From NCBI RefSeq assembly GCF_905171765.1, contig NC_053397.1, positions 115,709,295 through 115,773,294 of the forward strand: 64,000 nucleotides of DNA. The letters run 5' to 3'. Both the position numbers and the translations under genes were made by a program. The notes under the pieces were generated by a model. It was not told the DNA's origin, searched no databases, and was given only the letters and a program-made list of their open reading frames with translations. This document shows positions 24,139-34,326 of the stretch, one piece after another; position 1 is the stretch's first letter; each line of letters starts with the position of its first letter. This DNA comes from Bufo bufo (lineage: Eukaryota; Chordata; Amphibia; Anura; Bufonidae).

Positions 24139-24774
24139 TGTTAAAGATGTGTGAATTTTATTCTATATTTTGTATATTTAGGACTGTAATGAGTGAAACT
24201 TTTCTTCTTCAAGTGCCTCCCCCCCCACCCCTCTCTTTGTTTCAAGGCTGGAGAGGAAGGGGGGCAAAGTGCTGCGGGCAGTGTCTGATTTCTCATCTTA
24301 CTACAGGTGTCCCATAGAGTGTGGTGGAGATGCGTAAGCCAATCATATGGCTTGATGATATATATTATTCACTGCCTATAGAGAAGCACCTCTTTGAAGT
24401 GTCACATATCACGTATGCAGTATTATTGTTAGAATAGAAGCCATTCCAAAATGGCGATGGTAACGAGATGTTTACATTAGTTCACATTCCAAAGTGGTAT
24501 TCACTGCGCAAATGCAGGTGAATAATCTCCTCTCTCTTATCTCTTCTTCCTTTTTGACGAATGAAACAATGTTTAAGCCTCAGTGAGGACTGCCCTCTTC
24601 TGAAGATGTATAATACGGCTTACCTGATTTAAATAAAGTTAGAGATTGCTTTGACCAACTTCTGTGTCAGTGATCAGTCTCTCAGCCACGTGTGGATATT
24701 AACCCCTGGGGGGGTACATTGATCCGGAACACCAGAGTGTATCTAAAATGCCCTAATTTAGGGCTGCTTTAACA
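24139..24774 (+). repeat. Retroviral 3' LTR (636 bp)
   Basis: Near-identical to the 5' LTR, with about seven substitutions. It ends CTTTAACA and is followed by the 4-bp duplication aaac, then by the interrupted hAT-B repeat. Confidence 0.92.
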
Positions 24775-25600
24775 AAACCAGAACAAAAACTGTGCTTTGA
24801 CGGACACAATATAACTTCACCAGCTACAGCAATAGCCAGAGATTTAGCTGAATATAAATTTTAGGCCTATTATTCAGGTGCTGGGTGACAGGTATACGTT
24901 TACGGACAGAATTAGACTTGGATATGCACAGTAGCGTGTGTGTGAAGTTATTGAGAATGACCCTATCAGCACCTTAATTCTAATATACCCTTTTAGGGAT
25001 AGATTTAAAGTAGGCCTGATACAGCAGAAACCACTAATTTAGGAAATTGCTAGGTTGGGAATTGTATTTCAAACCAGACCAAAAACTGTGCTTTGACGGA
25101 CACAATATAACTTCACCAGCTACAGCAATAGCCAGAGATTTAGCTGAATATAAATTTGAGGCCTATTATTTAGGCGCTGGGTGACAGGTATACGTTTACG
25201 GACAGAATTAGACTTGGATATGCACAGTAGCGTGTGTGTGAAGTTATTGAGAATGACCCTATCAGCACCTTGAATCTAATATACCCTTTTAGGGATAGAT
25301 TTAAAGTAGGCCTGATACAGCAGAAACCACTAATTTAGGAAATTGCTAGGTTGGGAATTGTATTTCAAACCAGAACAAAAACTGTGCTTTGACGGACACA
25401 ATATAACTTAACCATCTACAGCAATAGCCAGAGATTTAGCTGAATATAAATTTAAGGCCTATTATTTAGGCGCTGGGTGACAGGTATACGTTTACGGACA
25501 GAATTAGACTTGGATCTGCACAGTAGCGTGTGTGTGAAGTTATTGAGAATGACCCTATCAGCACCTTGAATCTAATATACCCTTTTAGGGATAGATTTAA
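24775..25600. repeat. 296-bp subterminal repeats of hAT-B, second segment
   Basis: Units start at 24775, 25071 and 25367 (aaaccagaac or aaaccagacc), so the period is 296 bp; the last unit is cut near 25600. Conserved phrases are 'ctgtgctttgacggacacaa' and 'cacagtagcgtgtgtgtgaa'. Homologous 296-297-bp units fill 40861-43647 and 49010-50200 in hAT-C. Confidence 0.88.
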
Positions 25601-26222
25601 ATAACCACACTATTGATGGTTAAATGGACTTGGTGGCAGCTTGCCCCTGATGTAGGATATAGCCAAAAAATTACCACACTATTGATGGTTAAATGGACTT
25701 AGTGGCAGCTTGCCCCTGATGTAGAATATAGCAAAAATAACCACACTATTGATGGTTAAATGGACTTAAATGGCTGGCGCACCACAAGCCACAAAATGGC
25801 CGCCGATCACCCCAGAAAAAAGTGACTGAAAAACCCTCTGGGCAGCCTAAAAACAGTGAGCAATTGAATAGCAGCAGTTCAATGATCCACAGCTGTAGAT
25901 CGATCACTGTCTTAAGTGTTTTGGAGGAGTTAATCACTGCCTAATCTCGCCCTAACGTCGCAGCTGCAACCTCTCCCTACACTTGTAACAGCAGAGTGAC
26001 GTGCAGCGCTATGTGACCCAAGCTTATATAGAGGCTGGGTCACATGCTGCACTGGCCAATCACAGCCATGCCAATAGTAGGCATGGCTGTGATGGCCTCT
26101 TGGGGCAAGTAGTATGACGCTTGTTGATTTGCAGCCTTTCAAAAAGCGCCAAGAAAGCGCCGAACACCAAACCCGAACCCGGACTTTTACGAAAATATAC
26201 AGTTCGGGTTCGCTCATCCCTA
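25601..26222. repeat. Short tandem repeats and right terminal region of hAT-B
   Basis: About 2.5 units of a 73-bp repeat ('accacactattgatggttaa') run from 25601 to 25770. About 450 bp of unique terminal DNA with 'aaatggccgccgatcacccc' follow, ending in 'cagttcgggttcgctcatcc' plus CTA. The layout equals 50201-51054 of hAT-C. Confidence 0.8.
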
Positions 26223-26230
26223 TATATGAT

Positions 26231-26485
26231 ATTTGAATATATCAGTACGGTGAGCCCCCAAAATAAATTTTACTGGTGGGCCCTAGGCGAATCTTTATGT
26301 GCTAATAACTTTGGAACGCTTTTACTTATCCAAGCCATTCTGAGACTGTTTTCTCATGACAAATTGTACTTCATGGAAGTGGTAAATTTGAGTCGATATA
26401 TTTCAACTTTATTTATAACAATCCATAATTTACAAAAGAAAATTGAAAAATTCATAATTTCATTCAGGACAGGAAACCTGAGGAT
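26231..26485. repeat. Dispersed repeat fragments right of hAT-B
   Basis: 26231-26290 appears to be the other half of the repeat interrupted at 8546. From 26291 to 26485 the sequence is the reverse complement of the AT-rich family at 6918-7440. No coding region. Confidence 0.5.
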
Positions 26486-26765
26486 ATAAAAAGTTCACAC
26501 TCCCACCACACCTTAGTGATTTGAAAGGAAAAGACCCTCCAGAGGCGTGATAACACAACAAAAGAAAAAAAGAGATAGACCCCTGCCAGGGAACCAATAC
26601 GGTACATTTTTTCCCCTATCTAAACTGGGATATAATAACTTCAAGAATAAGTTTTAAAGAAAAAAAGAATTGGCAAAATTTTTGAGTGCTGTTATGGGTT
26701 TCAAGAAAAACAATTCTCGTAAGCAATTTATGTTTTCCCCTCACCCATGACAGCACCCATGCGGA

Positions 26766-27118
26766 CTAAACTATGAATTTAAAATTAGGGGGAACCACAG
26801 CTTGTACTATCTTCCTCCCAAAGGCAGCATCAGAATCCAGATGAAACCTGTAGTGTTTTAAGAAAGTATGGGGCGAAGACCATGTGGCCGCTCTGCAAAT
26901 CTGAGATAAGGAAGCCTCCGCCCAAGTAGTAGCTACTACCTTAGTTGAGTGGGCCCCAATTGCATCTGGAACTGGCAAACCTCTCGCCGAATAAGTCCAA
27001 GATATGGCAAACTTAACCCATCTTGCAATCAAGGCTATGGAAGCTTTCTATCCCTTACCCGATCCCTGAAACTGGATCAGGAGATTTTCATCTATTCTCC
27101 AATCCTTAGTGGATTCCA
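26766..27118 (-). pseudogene. DIRS-like tyrosine recombinase, C-terminal fragment
   Basis: On the minus strand an 88-residue frame (26766-27032) contains AHSTKVVATTWAE, ICRAATWSS and HTFLKHY. These match the R-H-x-x-Y region of tyrosine recombinases used by DIRS retrotransposons, with the final Y as nucleophile. The adjoining 27033-27118 encodes more of the domain in a shifted frame. The rest of the element is absent. The downstream 26486-26765 may be its 3' flank (tgggtgaggggaaaacataa on the minus strand). Confidence 0.75.
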
Positions 27119-27121
27119 GGC

Positions 27122-27470
27122 AGGGGCGGACTGACCGGTCGGGCACTTCGAACATGGTCCGAGGGCCCGGCTGAGATGGGGGCCCGCCCCCCAGAATAAC
27201 ATAACACCGGGCCCCGCTCACTGTAATATTCCTATGTGAACAACTTGAAATCCCCTGCGATCCTCTCCCTCTCTGTACTCACAACCTCAGTAGCATAGAG
27301 GCAGCAGCAGGCAGTGTAATAAGAGCCGACAGTGGAAGCTAGCTGCGCCCCTCCCCGCCCTCCAACCAATCAGAGGCAACCAGCAGTCCAGCACTCACTC
27401 ACAGCACAGGGGGAGTCGCAGGGACTCACAGAATCGTCTGTACAGTGTTCATTTTAGGACATGGTCAGAT
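27122..27470. repeat. GC-rich non-coding repeat fragment
   Basis: Starts 'aggggcggactgaccggtcg', reminiscent of the 'ggactggcccac' repeat at 8379. It contains 'cccctccccgccctccaacc' and no coding region. The family is not identified. Confidence 0.4.
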
Positions 27471-27484
27471 ATCATAGTCAAGTA

Positions 27485-27725
27485 TCAAAATAATGCCAAT
27501 GTGACACATGACCCTGACACCTGACCCTGACACCTGACTCTGACACCTGACTCTGACACCTGACTCTGACACCTGACTCTGACACCTGACCCTCACACCT
27601 GACCCTCACACCTGACACCTGACCCTGACACCTGACCCTGACACCTGACCCTGACACCTGACTCTGACACCTGACTCTGACACCTGACTCTGACACCTGA
27701 CCCTGACACCTGACTCTCATATCTG
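27485..27725. repeat. 13-bp minisatellite (acacctgacyctg)
   Basis: About 16-17 copies of a 13-bp unit with a C/T variant, plus one short variant unit near 27605. Because 13 is not a multiple of 3, all frames translate into periodic peptides; the minus-strand frame 27478-27759 is such an artefact. Confidence 0.9.
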
Positions 27726-28002
27726 AGTTTGACTTATGCTCTTCATAGGTCAGGGTCAAAGTGAGAATGAGTTATAGATATATATTATGTATTTGTATGC
27801 TAAATCACACAACCAAAGTATGTCTATTGCTGAGCTTATAGCTCTGTGCCTAAAATGCTGTAAGCTAACACATTACAGTGTTATGAGCGCATAGCTGATA
27901 GCTCAGTGGTAAGGAAGGGAACAAAGGATTTTAGGTTTACTGTGGTTTTGAATGCTACATCACATAGATGAACAAAAAGCCCAAGCTCATACAATGCAAA
28001 CT

Positions 28003-28062
28003 GGTAGCTCAGTGGTAATGCTGTTGCTCCATGTCCAGGCTTTCTGAGTTCAAAGCCCCTTT
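28003..28062 (+). other. tRNA-like module L2
   Basis: It has an A-box-like GTAGCTCAGTGG and, about 40 nt later, a B-box-like GAGTTCAAAGCC. The spacing is that of a tRNA gene, but acceptor pairing is not evident, so it is tRNA-derived and not a functional gene. A box-A-only remnant lies at 27899-27913. Confidence 0.6.
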
Positions 28063-28397
28063 CAGCCTCAAAAAATATTTACATTTTATTATGCCCTAGA
28101 TAAGAGGCAAATTTAAATGATGTGTGACGATGATATCTCACTTCCTTCACTTCTCAGTGTCATAAAACATTTTAGCTTTACTGTGGTTTTATATGCTACA
28201 TCACATAGATTAACAAAAATTACAAGCTTATTTACATTTTATTATGCCCTAGATAAGAGGCAAATTTAAATGATGTGTGACGCTGATGTCTCACGTCCTT
28301 CATTTGTCAGTGTCGCAAGGGATCTTAGGTTTACTGTGTTTTTTGCTATACTACATCTCATAGATCAAAAAAAATCACCACCTTTGGTGTCTAAAGC

Positions 28398-28455
28398 TAT
28401 AGCTCAGTGGTAAGACACTTGCTTGGCATGTAGTGTTCATGAGTTCAAAACCCCA
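28398..28455 (+). other. tRNA-Ala-like module L4
   Basis: TAGCTCAGTGGTAAGACACT, then a TTGCTTGGCATG anticodon-arm-like stretch (GGC would read Ala), then GAGTTCAAAACCCC. It is the best tRNA match of the left arm. The inverted partner at 33845-33903 has a better B box (GGGTTCAAAACCC). Confidence 0.65.
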
Positions 28456-29249
28456 TATAGGCTTTTAATAAAATTAATATTTTATATTTTATTGAGCTCT
28501 AGATCAGAGACAAATTCAAGTGGTGTGTGATGTAAGTAGTCCTTTTTTATTTTATTAAGAGTACATGGGCAGCACTATAGTAAAGGGGGCCCTGTATACA
28601 GAGCTGTATCCTGGATTTTACATATCTACTGTATATATGTGTATTATACACACAGTGTGCTATACCTTCACCACACTGAGATCTGCTCAGAAAGCTGATA
28701 TACATATTACTGGTTTATCCACAGACACAATATATGATCATACAGATGGCAGTACTATGTGATAGCTTCTAAGTATAGAAAAACCATGTGGTAATGTTAT
28801 AGCTTGGAGGTTACATTAATGGCTTTGCATGTTGAAGTCCCCAGAAAGACATATGTTTTTTTCTTTAATAGCATATACTATAATAAATAATATGTCATTA
28901 ACCCATAGGATACCAGCGCTGTACATGTATGTCGCTGGAAACACGGTCACAAATCCCAGCGCCATACAGGTACAGCGATCTGATCGGCGGCCACAGGAGC
29001 TACTCCCGCCCGATAAGCTGCAGGGGTCCGGCAGGCTGTAATAGTTGGACCCCTGCTGTATGCACCGGCATCGGTGAAAACACTGATGCCTGCTCATTAA
29101 CCCTTGCACTGCCGCGGTCAGCGCTGACGGCTGCATGTGCGGTATCCCCGTGGTGCTCTGACGTCAGCCTGCTGTCTAGCCCTGTCAGTCAATGGGGGGA
29201 GGGGTGTGTGTGCAGAGCACAGGGGGTGTTACAGAGCATTGCTCAGAAT

Positions 29250-30334
29250 ATTCAGCCCCGCCTCTGAGGGCTCGAATTGTTTATTTGCATATGAATCTCT
29301 GCATATCGCTGCAGCTATTTATCATACATAATAAGCATAATGAGCCCTACCAGGCAGTACGTATGGTCTAATAGGGTTGATTCTGGTGACAGAACCTCTT
29401 ATGGACACCTGTGTATTTACGATCACCGCTGTGCGGCGGGCAGTGTTACGAACGGTGTGCCTGCTGAAATCATTCAGAAGGCACCCTGTGACAATGCCGA
29501 GGGCACCCTGTGACAATGCCGACCCCCAATCCCCCCCCCCCCCATACCGGCGATTGCTGCTAACCGCAGGTCAATTCAGACCTGCGGTTTGCAGCATTTC
29601 CAGGTTATTCAGGTCTCCGGTGACCCGCAATAGGAGGGTGATCAGTGGTGTAATATACACCACCAATCACCCTCCGCAGATCCTGTGAGGTGGCGGTGAC
29701 GGAGGATGAGGGTGAGGATCGCCTGTGATTGGCTGGAGGGACTGACCTGGAGATAACGTCCTGGAGCTCCGCTCTCCCCGCCCACAGACTTCTGTGTGAG
29801 TAAGGAGAGAGGAGCCCTGTGTCGGTCCATTTGCATCCCACACGATCCGCCGCCATCCGTGGCCCCTGAGACCCCATAAAGTGCTATCTGGCATATAAAC
29901 ATTTAGGGAGAGTTTTAGGTTAGGCAGGGGGAGTGAAAAAAAAAAAGTTATTTTTTGTGTGCAGCACCCGGATCTGAGGGTGTCTGGGGTCCACAGCAAC
30001 TTGTGCGACCCCCGTCCCCCCAGGGGTGCTGCAGCTTGCCCCCCCCACATATTTTGGGGCGCAAGCGCATTCTTTTTTCTTTTTGTAGGTGCGCTGACTG
30101 TGGCCGGTACTCTTAGCTGTAAAAGAGCGCCTGGCCACTGTTAGCGCATCGCCCACCCCACCGCTGATCAACTTGGTACCGCTGATCAGCGAGTTTTTGG
30201 GCTGTGAGCAATTTTTCGGGGATTCTGTTAGGTTAGGGTGGGTTAGGGTAGGGTATACATAAAAACACACCGCCCCCCACACTCACACACTAAATAAAGT
30301 TTTACACACACACGCACTCCCCTAGAGTTCTAAG
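29250..30334 (+). other. piggyBac 5' non-coding region
   Basis: About 1.1 kb with no convincing gene, including a C-run at 29530, a palindromic stretch around 29620-29690 (the 'gggtgat...gtgta / tacac...atcaccct' pair) and three TTAGGG-like words at about 30230-30252. It leads into the transposase ATG at 30335. Confidence 0.5.
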
Positions 30335-30830
30335 ATGGCCCGCCGGATGTTCTCGGCCGAGGAGGCATATGCCCAGCTGCTCTCCGACTCCGAGAGCCCC
30401 AGTGAGGACGAGGATTACCCCACTTTCCTGTTGTCATCCTCGTTCTCATCATCATCTAGTGATGATGATGAGCCCCAAGGCGACGGAGACGCTGCCAGGC
30501 GGAGCCAGGAGCCCCTCATGCCAGGAACCCTGTGGTCCACACTAGTATGAGCAGCCCTGGGGCTCGTACTAGTTTTCCGGCCCACCAGGCAAGTTCACCT
30601 GATCCCTCTACCGGTGAACTTGGCTGGAGTACCCCAGAGGATTTTGAGCCCTTGATTCCTGACTTTGTTGGCCAACCAGGAATCCAGATTCGCACAGTGG
30701 GCTTCACTTAATATGAAATTTTTTGTTTTTTTTCAGTGAACAATTTGTGAATCTGATGGTGGAGCAAACAAACTTGTTCACCCAACAGTTTATAGCCCAA
30801 TTTCTCCCGAGTCAGAAAATACCTCATATG
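30335..30830 (+). pseudogene. piggyBac transposase, N-terminal fragment
   Basis: The ATG at 30335 begins MARRMFSAEEAYAQLLSDSE, followed by the acidic, serine-rich N-terminus usual for PGBD-type transposases. After a frame break at about 30547 the sequence continues with an STPEDFEPL and GIQIRTVGFT stretch and, past another stop at about 30708, a FVNLMVEQTNLFTQQF block. The catalytic aspartates would lie further downstream and are missing. It is non-functional. Confidence 0.8.
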
Positions 30831-31007
30831 TGGATGTAGAGTGATCTGCGGGTGAACTACGCGGCTCAGAAGAGAAAGAGCGCTATTGGGATTTTGGACA
30901 ACCAAAATCACAATGGCGCTCCTTCTCTTCTGAGCCATGTAGTTCGCCTGCAGAGCACTTTACGATCACATATGGGGTATGTCCTTACTCGGGAGAAATC
31001 GGGCTAC
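30797..31007. repeat. Imperfect hairpin, about 100-bp arms
   Basis: 'tttctcccgagtcagaaaat' at 30797 pairs with 'ccttactcgggagaaa' near 30990. 'gcggctcagaagagaaagag' pairs with 'ctccttctcttctgagcc', and the centre is near 30898. It sits between the two facing piggyBac fragments and could be the fold point of an inverted duplication, or a native 3' UTR hairpin of this family. Confidence 0.75.
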
Positions 31008-31179
31008 GAGTTTTGGGGTGCGTTTTCTCCTATTATCCCTTGTAAAAATGAAATAATAGGGGCTACAAGAACATGTTAGTGTAAAAAAAGAGATTTTGAA
31101 TTTTCTCCTCCACTTTGCAGCTATTCCTGTGAAGACTGTGGAGAAATAAATTAAAATGGGGGAAGGGGATTATAAATTT

Positions 31180-31575
31180 AGTACTCCATGGAAGTGTGGT
31201 ACTCCCTGAAGCAACCGTCAATGCAGAGGCCCGGATGATCGGGGCATGTGTCACACTGAGTGGTGGTGTCCTTCCGTTTTCCCCTCCTGTTACACAAGCA
31301 CTTTTTTTGGGACCGTCCCTTCTTTCCAGTATGAGGGAACCACACCTGGAAAGTGTTGGCCAGGGACGATCCGGGCGCCTCTAGTTCCTGAGGTACTCTG
31401 GCCTGCTCTTTCCCGGTCAGAAAAGATCAGGTCCTTGAGGACTGCCTCATAGAACTGGAGAAATGTCCCTGTGCTGCCAGTGCTCCGGGATAGTACAAAA
31501 GAGTTGTACAAGGCAACCTGCACCAAGTAGACCGCAACTTCTTTGTACCATGCTCGTGTTTTGCGCATGGCGTTT
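31180..31575 (-). pseudogene. piggyBac transposase, C-terminal fragment
   Basis: On the minus strand the piece reads NAMRKTRAWYKEVAVYLV, then a YNSFVLSR and GTFLQFYEAV stretch and PGQHFPGVVP, and after a frame break at about 31300 the cysteine-rich end (CDTCPDHPGLC-like, about 31210-31260). This is the C-terminal region of PGBD-type transposases including the Cys-rich domain. It faces the N-terminal fragment and is cut at 31575 by another element. Confidence 0.8.
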
Positions 31576-33049
31576 AGGGTTGCCACCTTTTCTTCAAGCC
31601 AAATCCGAACAGAAGAGAGGGAGGGCCCCCTTCCAGGCCCCACCCATGTCCCGCCTCCAGCCATGCCCGTGTCCCGTTTCCAGCCACACCCATGTCCCGC
31701 CTCCACCCCTGGTCGCTGTCGCACCACGATCGTTATGCCCCTGATCCCGTCACTACAGAAATACAGCGCCTCATACCTCTTACATCCAGTGACGTCTCCT
31801 TTGATGTAGATGTTCTCTTTCCTCATCTTCTCCTTTCAGACCTTCAGACCAGACACCATTTTTTAGCCATTTCTCCTCTCTGCAGTTTGACAATAAATAT
31901 CTTAGTTTACTACTTTTCCATCATTCTCCCATCTTCTGGACAAATCATCCTACTACCCCCAATACTGCGCCGCTGTGCTCCCCAATACTATACTGCAGAA
32001 ACAGATAAACCCCCTGATAATAGTAGTACCACACAGAGCCCCCCATATAAAATACCCCTTCTTTGTGGCCTCAGTAGAAGCCCCCAAATAATGTGCCAGT
32101 AAGAAGTGCCCCCCATAGATGCCCCCAATGTGTCAGTAAGAAGTGTCTCTTTTCTCCCCCCAATATGTGCCAGTATAAGGTGCCTCTCCCCCCCCTTCCC
32201 TTATATGTGCCAGTATCAAGTGCCTCATTTCTCCCCCCCAATATGTGCCAGTATAAGGTGTCAATTCCCCCCCCCCTTGCATTATATGTGCCAGTATCAA
32301 GTGCCTCATTTTCCCCCCCCAATATGAGCCAGTATAAGGTGCCTCTTTCCCTCCCTTCCCCGCCATATGTGGCAGTTTCAAGTGCCTCATTCTCCCCCCC
32401 AATATGTGCCAGTATGAGGTGCCTCTTCCCCCCCCCTTCCTCTATATGTGGCAGTTTCAAGTACTTCATTCCACCCCAATATGTGCCAGTATAAGGTGCC
32501 TCTTTCCACCCCTTCCCCCATATGTGGCAGTTTCAAGTGCCTCATTCCCCCCCCAATATGTGCTAGTATAAGGTGCCTCTTTCCACCCCTTCCCCCATAT
32601 GTGCCAATTTCAGGTGCCTCTCTTCTCTAAAAAAAAACAAAAAAAAAAACTTTTACTTACCTCCAACGATGCGATGCAGGCCTCTTCCCAGGCTGTGTAC
32701 CGTGCTGTATGGCTCAGGCGGCGTGATGACATCATCGCGCCGCCTGCACCAGCCTCTGATAGGCTGCAGGCACAAGGTCCGCAGCCTATCAGAGGAACAG
32801 GGGAGGGAGAGGCCTCTCCCTCCCCTGCCCCGCCGCAGCACAGCCGTCTGTATCGCTGTCCTGAGGACGGCGATACAGATGACTATGGAGATGAGCGCTT
32901 CCACAATGGAAGTGCTCATCTCCCTGTGCCCAGCCACCGCCGCCATCATTCATAGCTGATCCTGTGCCCGGGTCTGACAAAGGCTTGTACCCGGGCACAG
33001 GATTGCAAACCCGGACTGTCCGGGTCATTCCCGTATGGGTGGCAACCCT
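31576..33049. mobile_element. Non-autonomous element with AGGGTTGCCACC inverted ends
   Basis: AGGGTTGCCACC at 31576-31587 is matched by GGTGGCAACCCT at 33038-33049. The body is non-coding: a Pro-rich-translating repeat (about 31620-31720), a 62-bp tandem array, and a GC-rich segment with 'gatgagcgcttccacaatgg' that recurs near 63459. The left end lies inside the piggyBac C-terminal coding relic, while the right end abuts the piggyBac TIR. No target duplication is visible, so DNA was probably lost here. Confidence 0.7.
32080..32630. repeat. Tandem repeats of about 60 bp, polypyrimidine-rich
   Basis: Units contain 'aatatgtgccagtataaggt' followed by 'gcctct' and long C/T runs; adjacent units differ ('agtatcaag' versus 'agtataagg'), giving a dimeric pattern of about 120 bp. 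Many overlapping frames on both strands are artefacts of the array. Confidence 0.85.
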
Positions 33050-33844
33050 ATTCTGAGCAATGCTCTGTAACACCCCCTGTGCTCTGCACCCACACCCCTC
33101 CCCCATTGACTGACAGGGCTAGACACCAGGCTGACGTCACAGCACCACGGGGATACCGCACATGCAGCCGTCAGCGCTGACCGCGGCAGTGCAAGGGTTA
33201 ATGAGCAGGCATCAGTGTTTTCACCGATGCCGGTGCATACAGCAGGGGTCCAACTATTAGTGCCTGCTGGACCCCTGGAGCTGATCGGGCGGGAGTAGCT
33301 CCTGTGGCCGCCTGATCAGAGCGCTGTACCTGTATGGCGCTGGGATTTGTGACCGTGTTTCCAGCGACATACATGTACAGCGCTGGTATCCTATGGGTTA
33401 ATGACATATTATTTATTATAGTATATGCTATTAAAGAAAAAAACATATGTCTTTCTGGGGACTTCAACATGCAAAGCCATTAATGTAACCTCCAAGCTAT
33501 AACATTACCACATGGTTTTTCTATACTTAGAAGCTATCACATAGTACTGCCATCTGTATGATCATATATTGTGTCTGTGGATAAACCAGTAATATGTATA
33601 TCAGCTTTCTGAGCAGATCTCAGTGTGGTGAAGCTATAGCACACTGTGTGTATAATACACATATATACAGTAGATATGTAAAATCCAGGATACAGCTCTG
33701 TATACAGGGCCCCCTTTACTATAGTGCTGCCCATGTACTCTTAATAAAATAAAAAAGGACTACTTACATCACACACCATTTGAATTTGTCTCTGATCTAG
33801 AGCACAATAAAATATAAAATATTAATTTTATTAAAAGCCTATAT

Positions 33845-33903
33845 GGGGTTTTGAACCCATGAACACTACATACCAAGCAAGTGTCTTACCACTGAGCTAT
33901 AGC
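33845..33903 (-). other. tRNA-Ala-like module R1
   Basis: Minus strand: TAGCTCAGTGGTAAGACACT, TTGCTTGGTATG and GGGTTCAAAACCC. The B box fits the GGTTCRANNCC consensus. It is the partner of module L4. Confidence 0.65.
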
Positions 33904-34088
33904 TTTAGACACCAAAGGTGGTGATTTTTTTTGATCTATGAGATGTAGTATAGCAAAAAACACAGTAAACCTAAGATCCCTTGTGACACTGACAAATGAA
34001 GGACGTGAGACATCATCGTCACACATCATTTAAATTTGCCTCTTATCTAGGGCATAATAAAATATAAACACTTGTTAGAGGCTGAAAG

Positions 34089-34145
34089 GGGTTTTGAACT
34101 CAGAAAACCTAGACATGGGTCAACAGCAGTACCACTGAGCTATCA
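34089..34145 (-). other. tRNA-like module R2 (absent from left arm)
   Basis: Minus strand: TAGCTCAGTGGTACTGCTGT ... GAGTTCAAAACCCC. The corresponding site in the left arm, near 28217, jumps directly from 'acaagct' to 'tatttacatttta'. Confidence 0.6.
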
Positions 34146-34326
34146 GCTTGCCTTGGATGAGCTTGTGATTTTTGTTCATCTATGTGATGTAGCATACAAA
34201 ACCACAGTAAAACTAAAATGTTTTGTGACACTGAGAAGTGAAGGAAGTGAGATATCAGCGTCACACATCATTTAAATTTGCCTCTTATCTAGGGCATAAT
34301 AAAATGTAAATATTTTTTGAGGCTGA

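Larger units (their letters stand above)
11474..24774 (+). mobile_element. Endogenous retrovirus, decayed interior, no env
   Basis: The provirus has LTRs at 11474-12111 and 24139-24774, TG...CA ends (TGTTAAAG/CTTTAACA), and a 4-bp duplication aaac at 11470-11473 and 24775-24778. A tRNA-Lys type primer site lies at 12114-12131 and a purine tract at 24128-24138. Relics of protease, RT, RNase H and integrase occur in the usual order. Only about 190 bp separate the end of the integrase relic from the 3' LTR, so env is absent. An L1-type LINE is inserted in the integrase N-terminal region. The pol relics look gamma/epsilon-retrovirus-like. No functional viral gene is present. Confidence 0.9.
8555..26222 (-). 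mobile_element. hAT-B transposon, 17.7 kb with nested retrovirus and LINE
   Basis: The left end starts TAGAGTTGAGCGAACACC at 8555. The right end, read on the minus strand, starts TAGGGATGAGCGAACCCG at 26222. A perfect 8-bp target duplication, tatatgat, flanks it at 8547-8554 and 26223-26230, which fixes both boundaries. Contents: 141-bp repeats, an internally deleted transposase on the minus strand, 296-bp repeats interrupted by the retrovirus 11474-24774, 74-bp repeats, and a terminal region. It is the same family as hAT-C. Without the nested insertion it would be about 4.4 kb. Confidence 0.93.
27771..28897 (+). repeat. Left arm of large palindrome, with tRNA-like modules
   Basis: This is the inverted counterpart of 33402-34617. 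It consists of three to four related submodules (each with 'ctacatcacatagat' and 'cctagataagaggcaaattt'), then about 330 bp of unique arm, ending 'aataatatgtca' at the central TTAA. The innermost about 50 bp are a perfect complement of the right arm. Submodule 3 (about 28215) lacks its tRNA-like part. No coding region. Confidence 0.88.
28902..33397. mobile_element. piggyBac-type element, rearranged, at the palindrome centre
   Basis: TTAA at 28898-28901 and 33398-33401 flanks ends starting CCCATAGGATACCAGCGC. The terminal inverted repeats are long: about 28902-29249 and 33051-33397. Inside are an N-terminal transposase fragment on the plus strand and a C-terminal fragment on the minus strand, pointing at each other, plus a secondary element at 31576-33049. 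The element cannot be autonomous. The opposite orientation of the two fragments suggests inverted duplication of one piggyBac end and not a simple insertion. Confidence 0.75.

Noticed and set aside
27478..27759. 93-codon periodic frame (VRVRCQGQVSESG)
   Set aside because: Translation of the 13-bp minisatellite.
28003..28455. Functional tRNA genes
   Set aside because: Box A and B are present but acceptor stems do not pair, and the modules are part of a repeated transposon arm.
30228..30256. TTAGGG-like words (ggttagggtgggttagggtaggg), possible interstitial telomere repeat
   Set aside because: Only about three imperfect copies, in a piggyBac 5' region; too short and irregular.
31290..32630. 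Several overlapping frames of 80-136 codons, Pro-rich
   Set aside because: Polypyrimidine tandem repeats and antisense of piggyBac relics; no consistent frame or domain.
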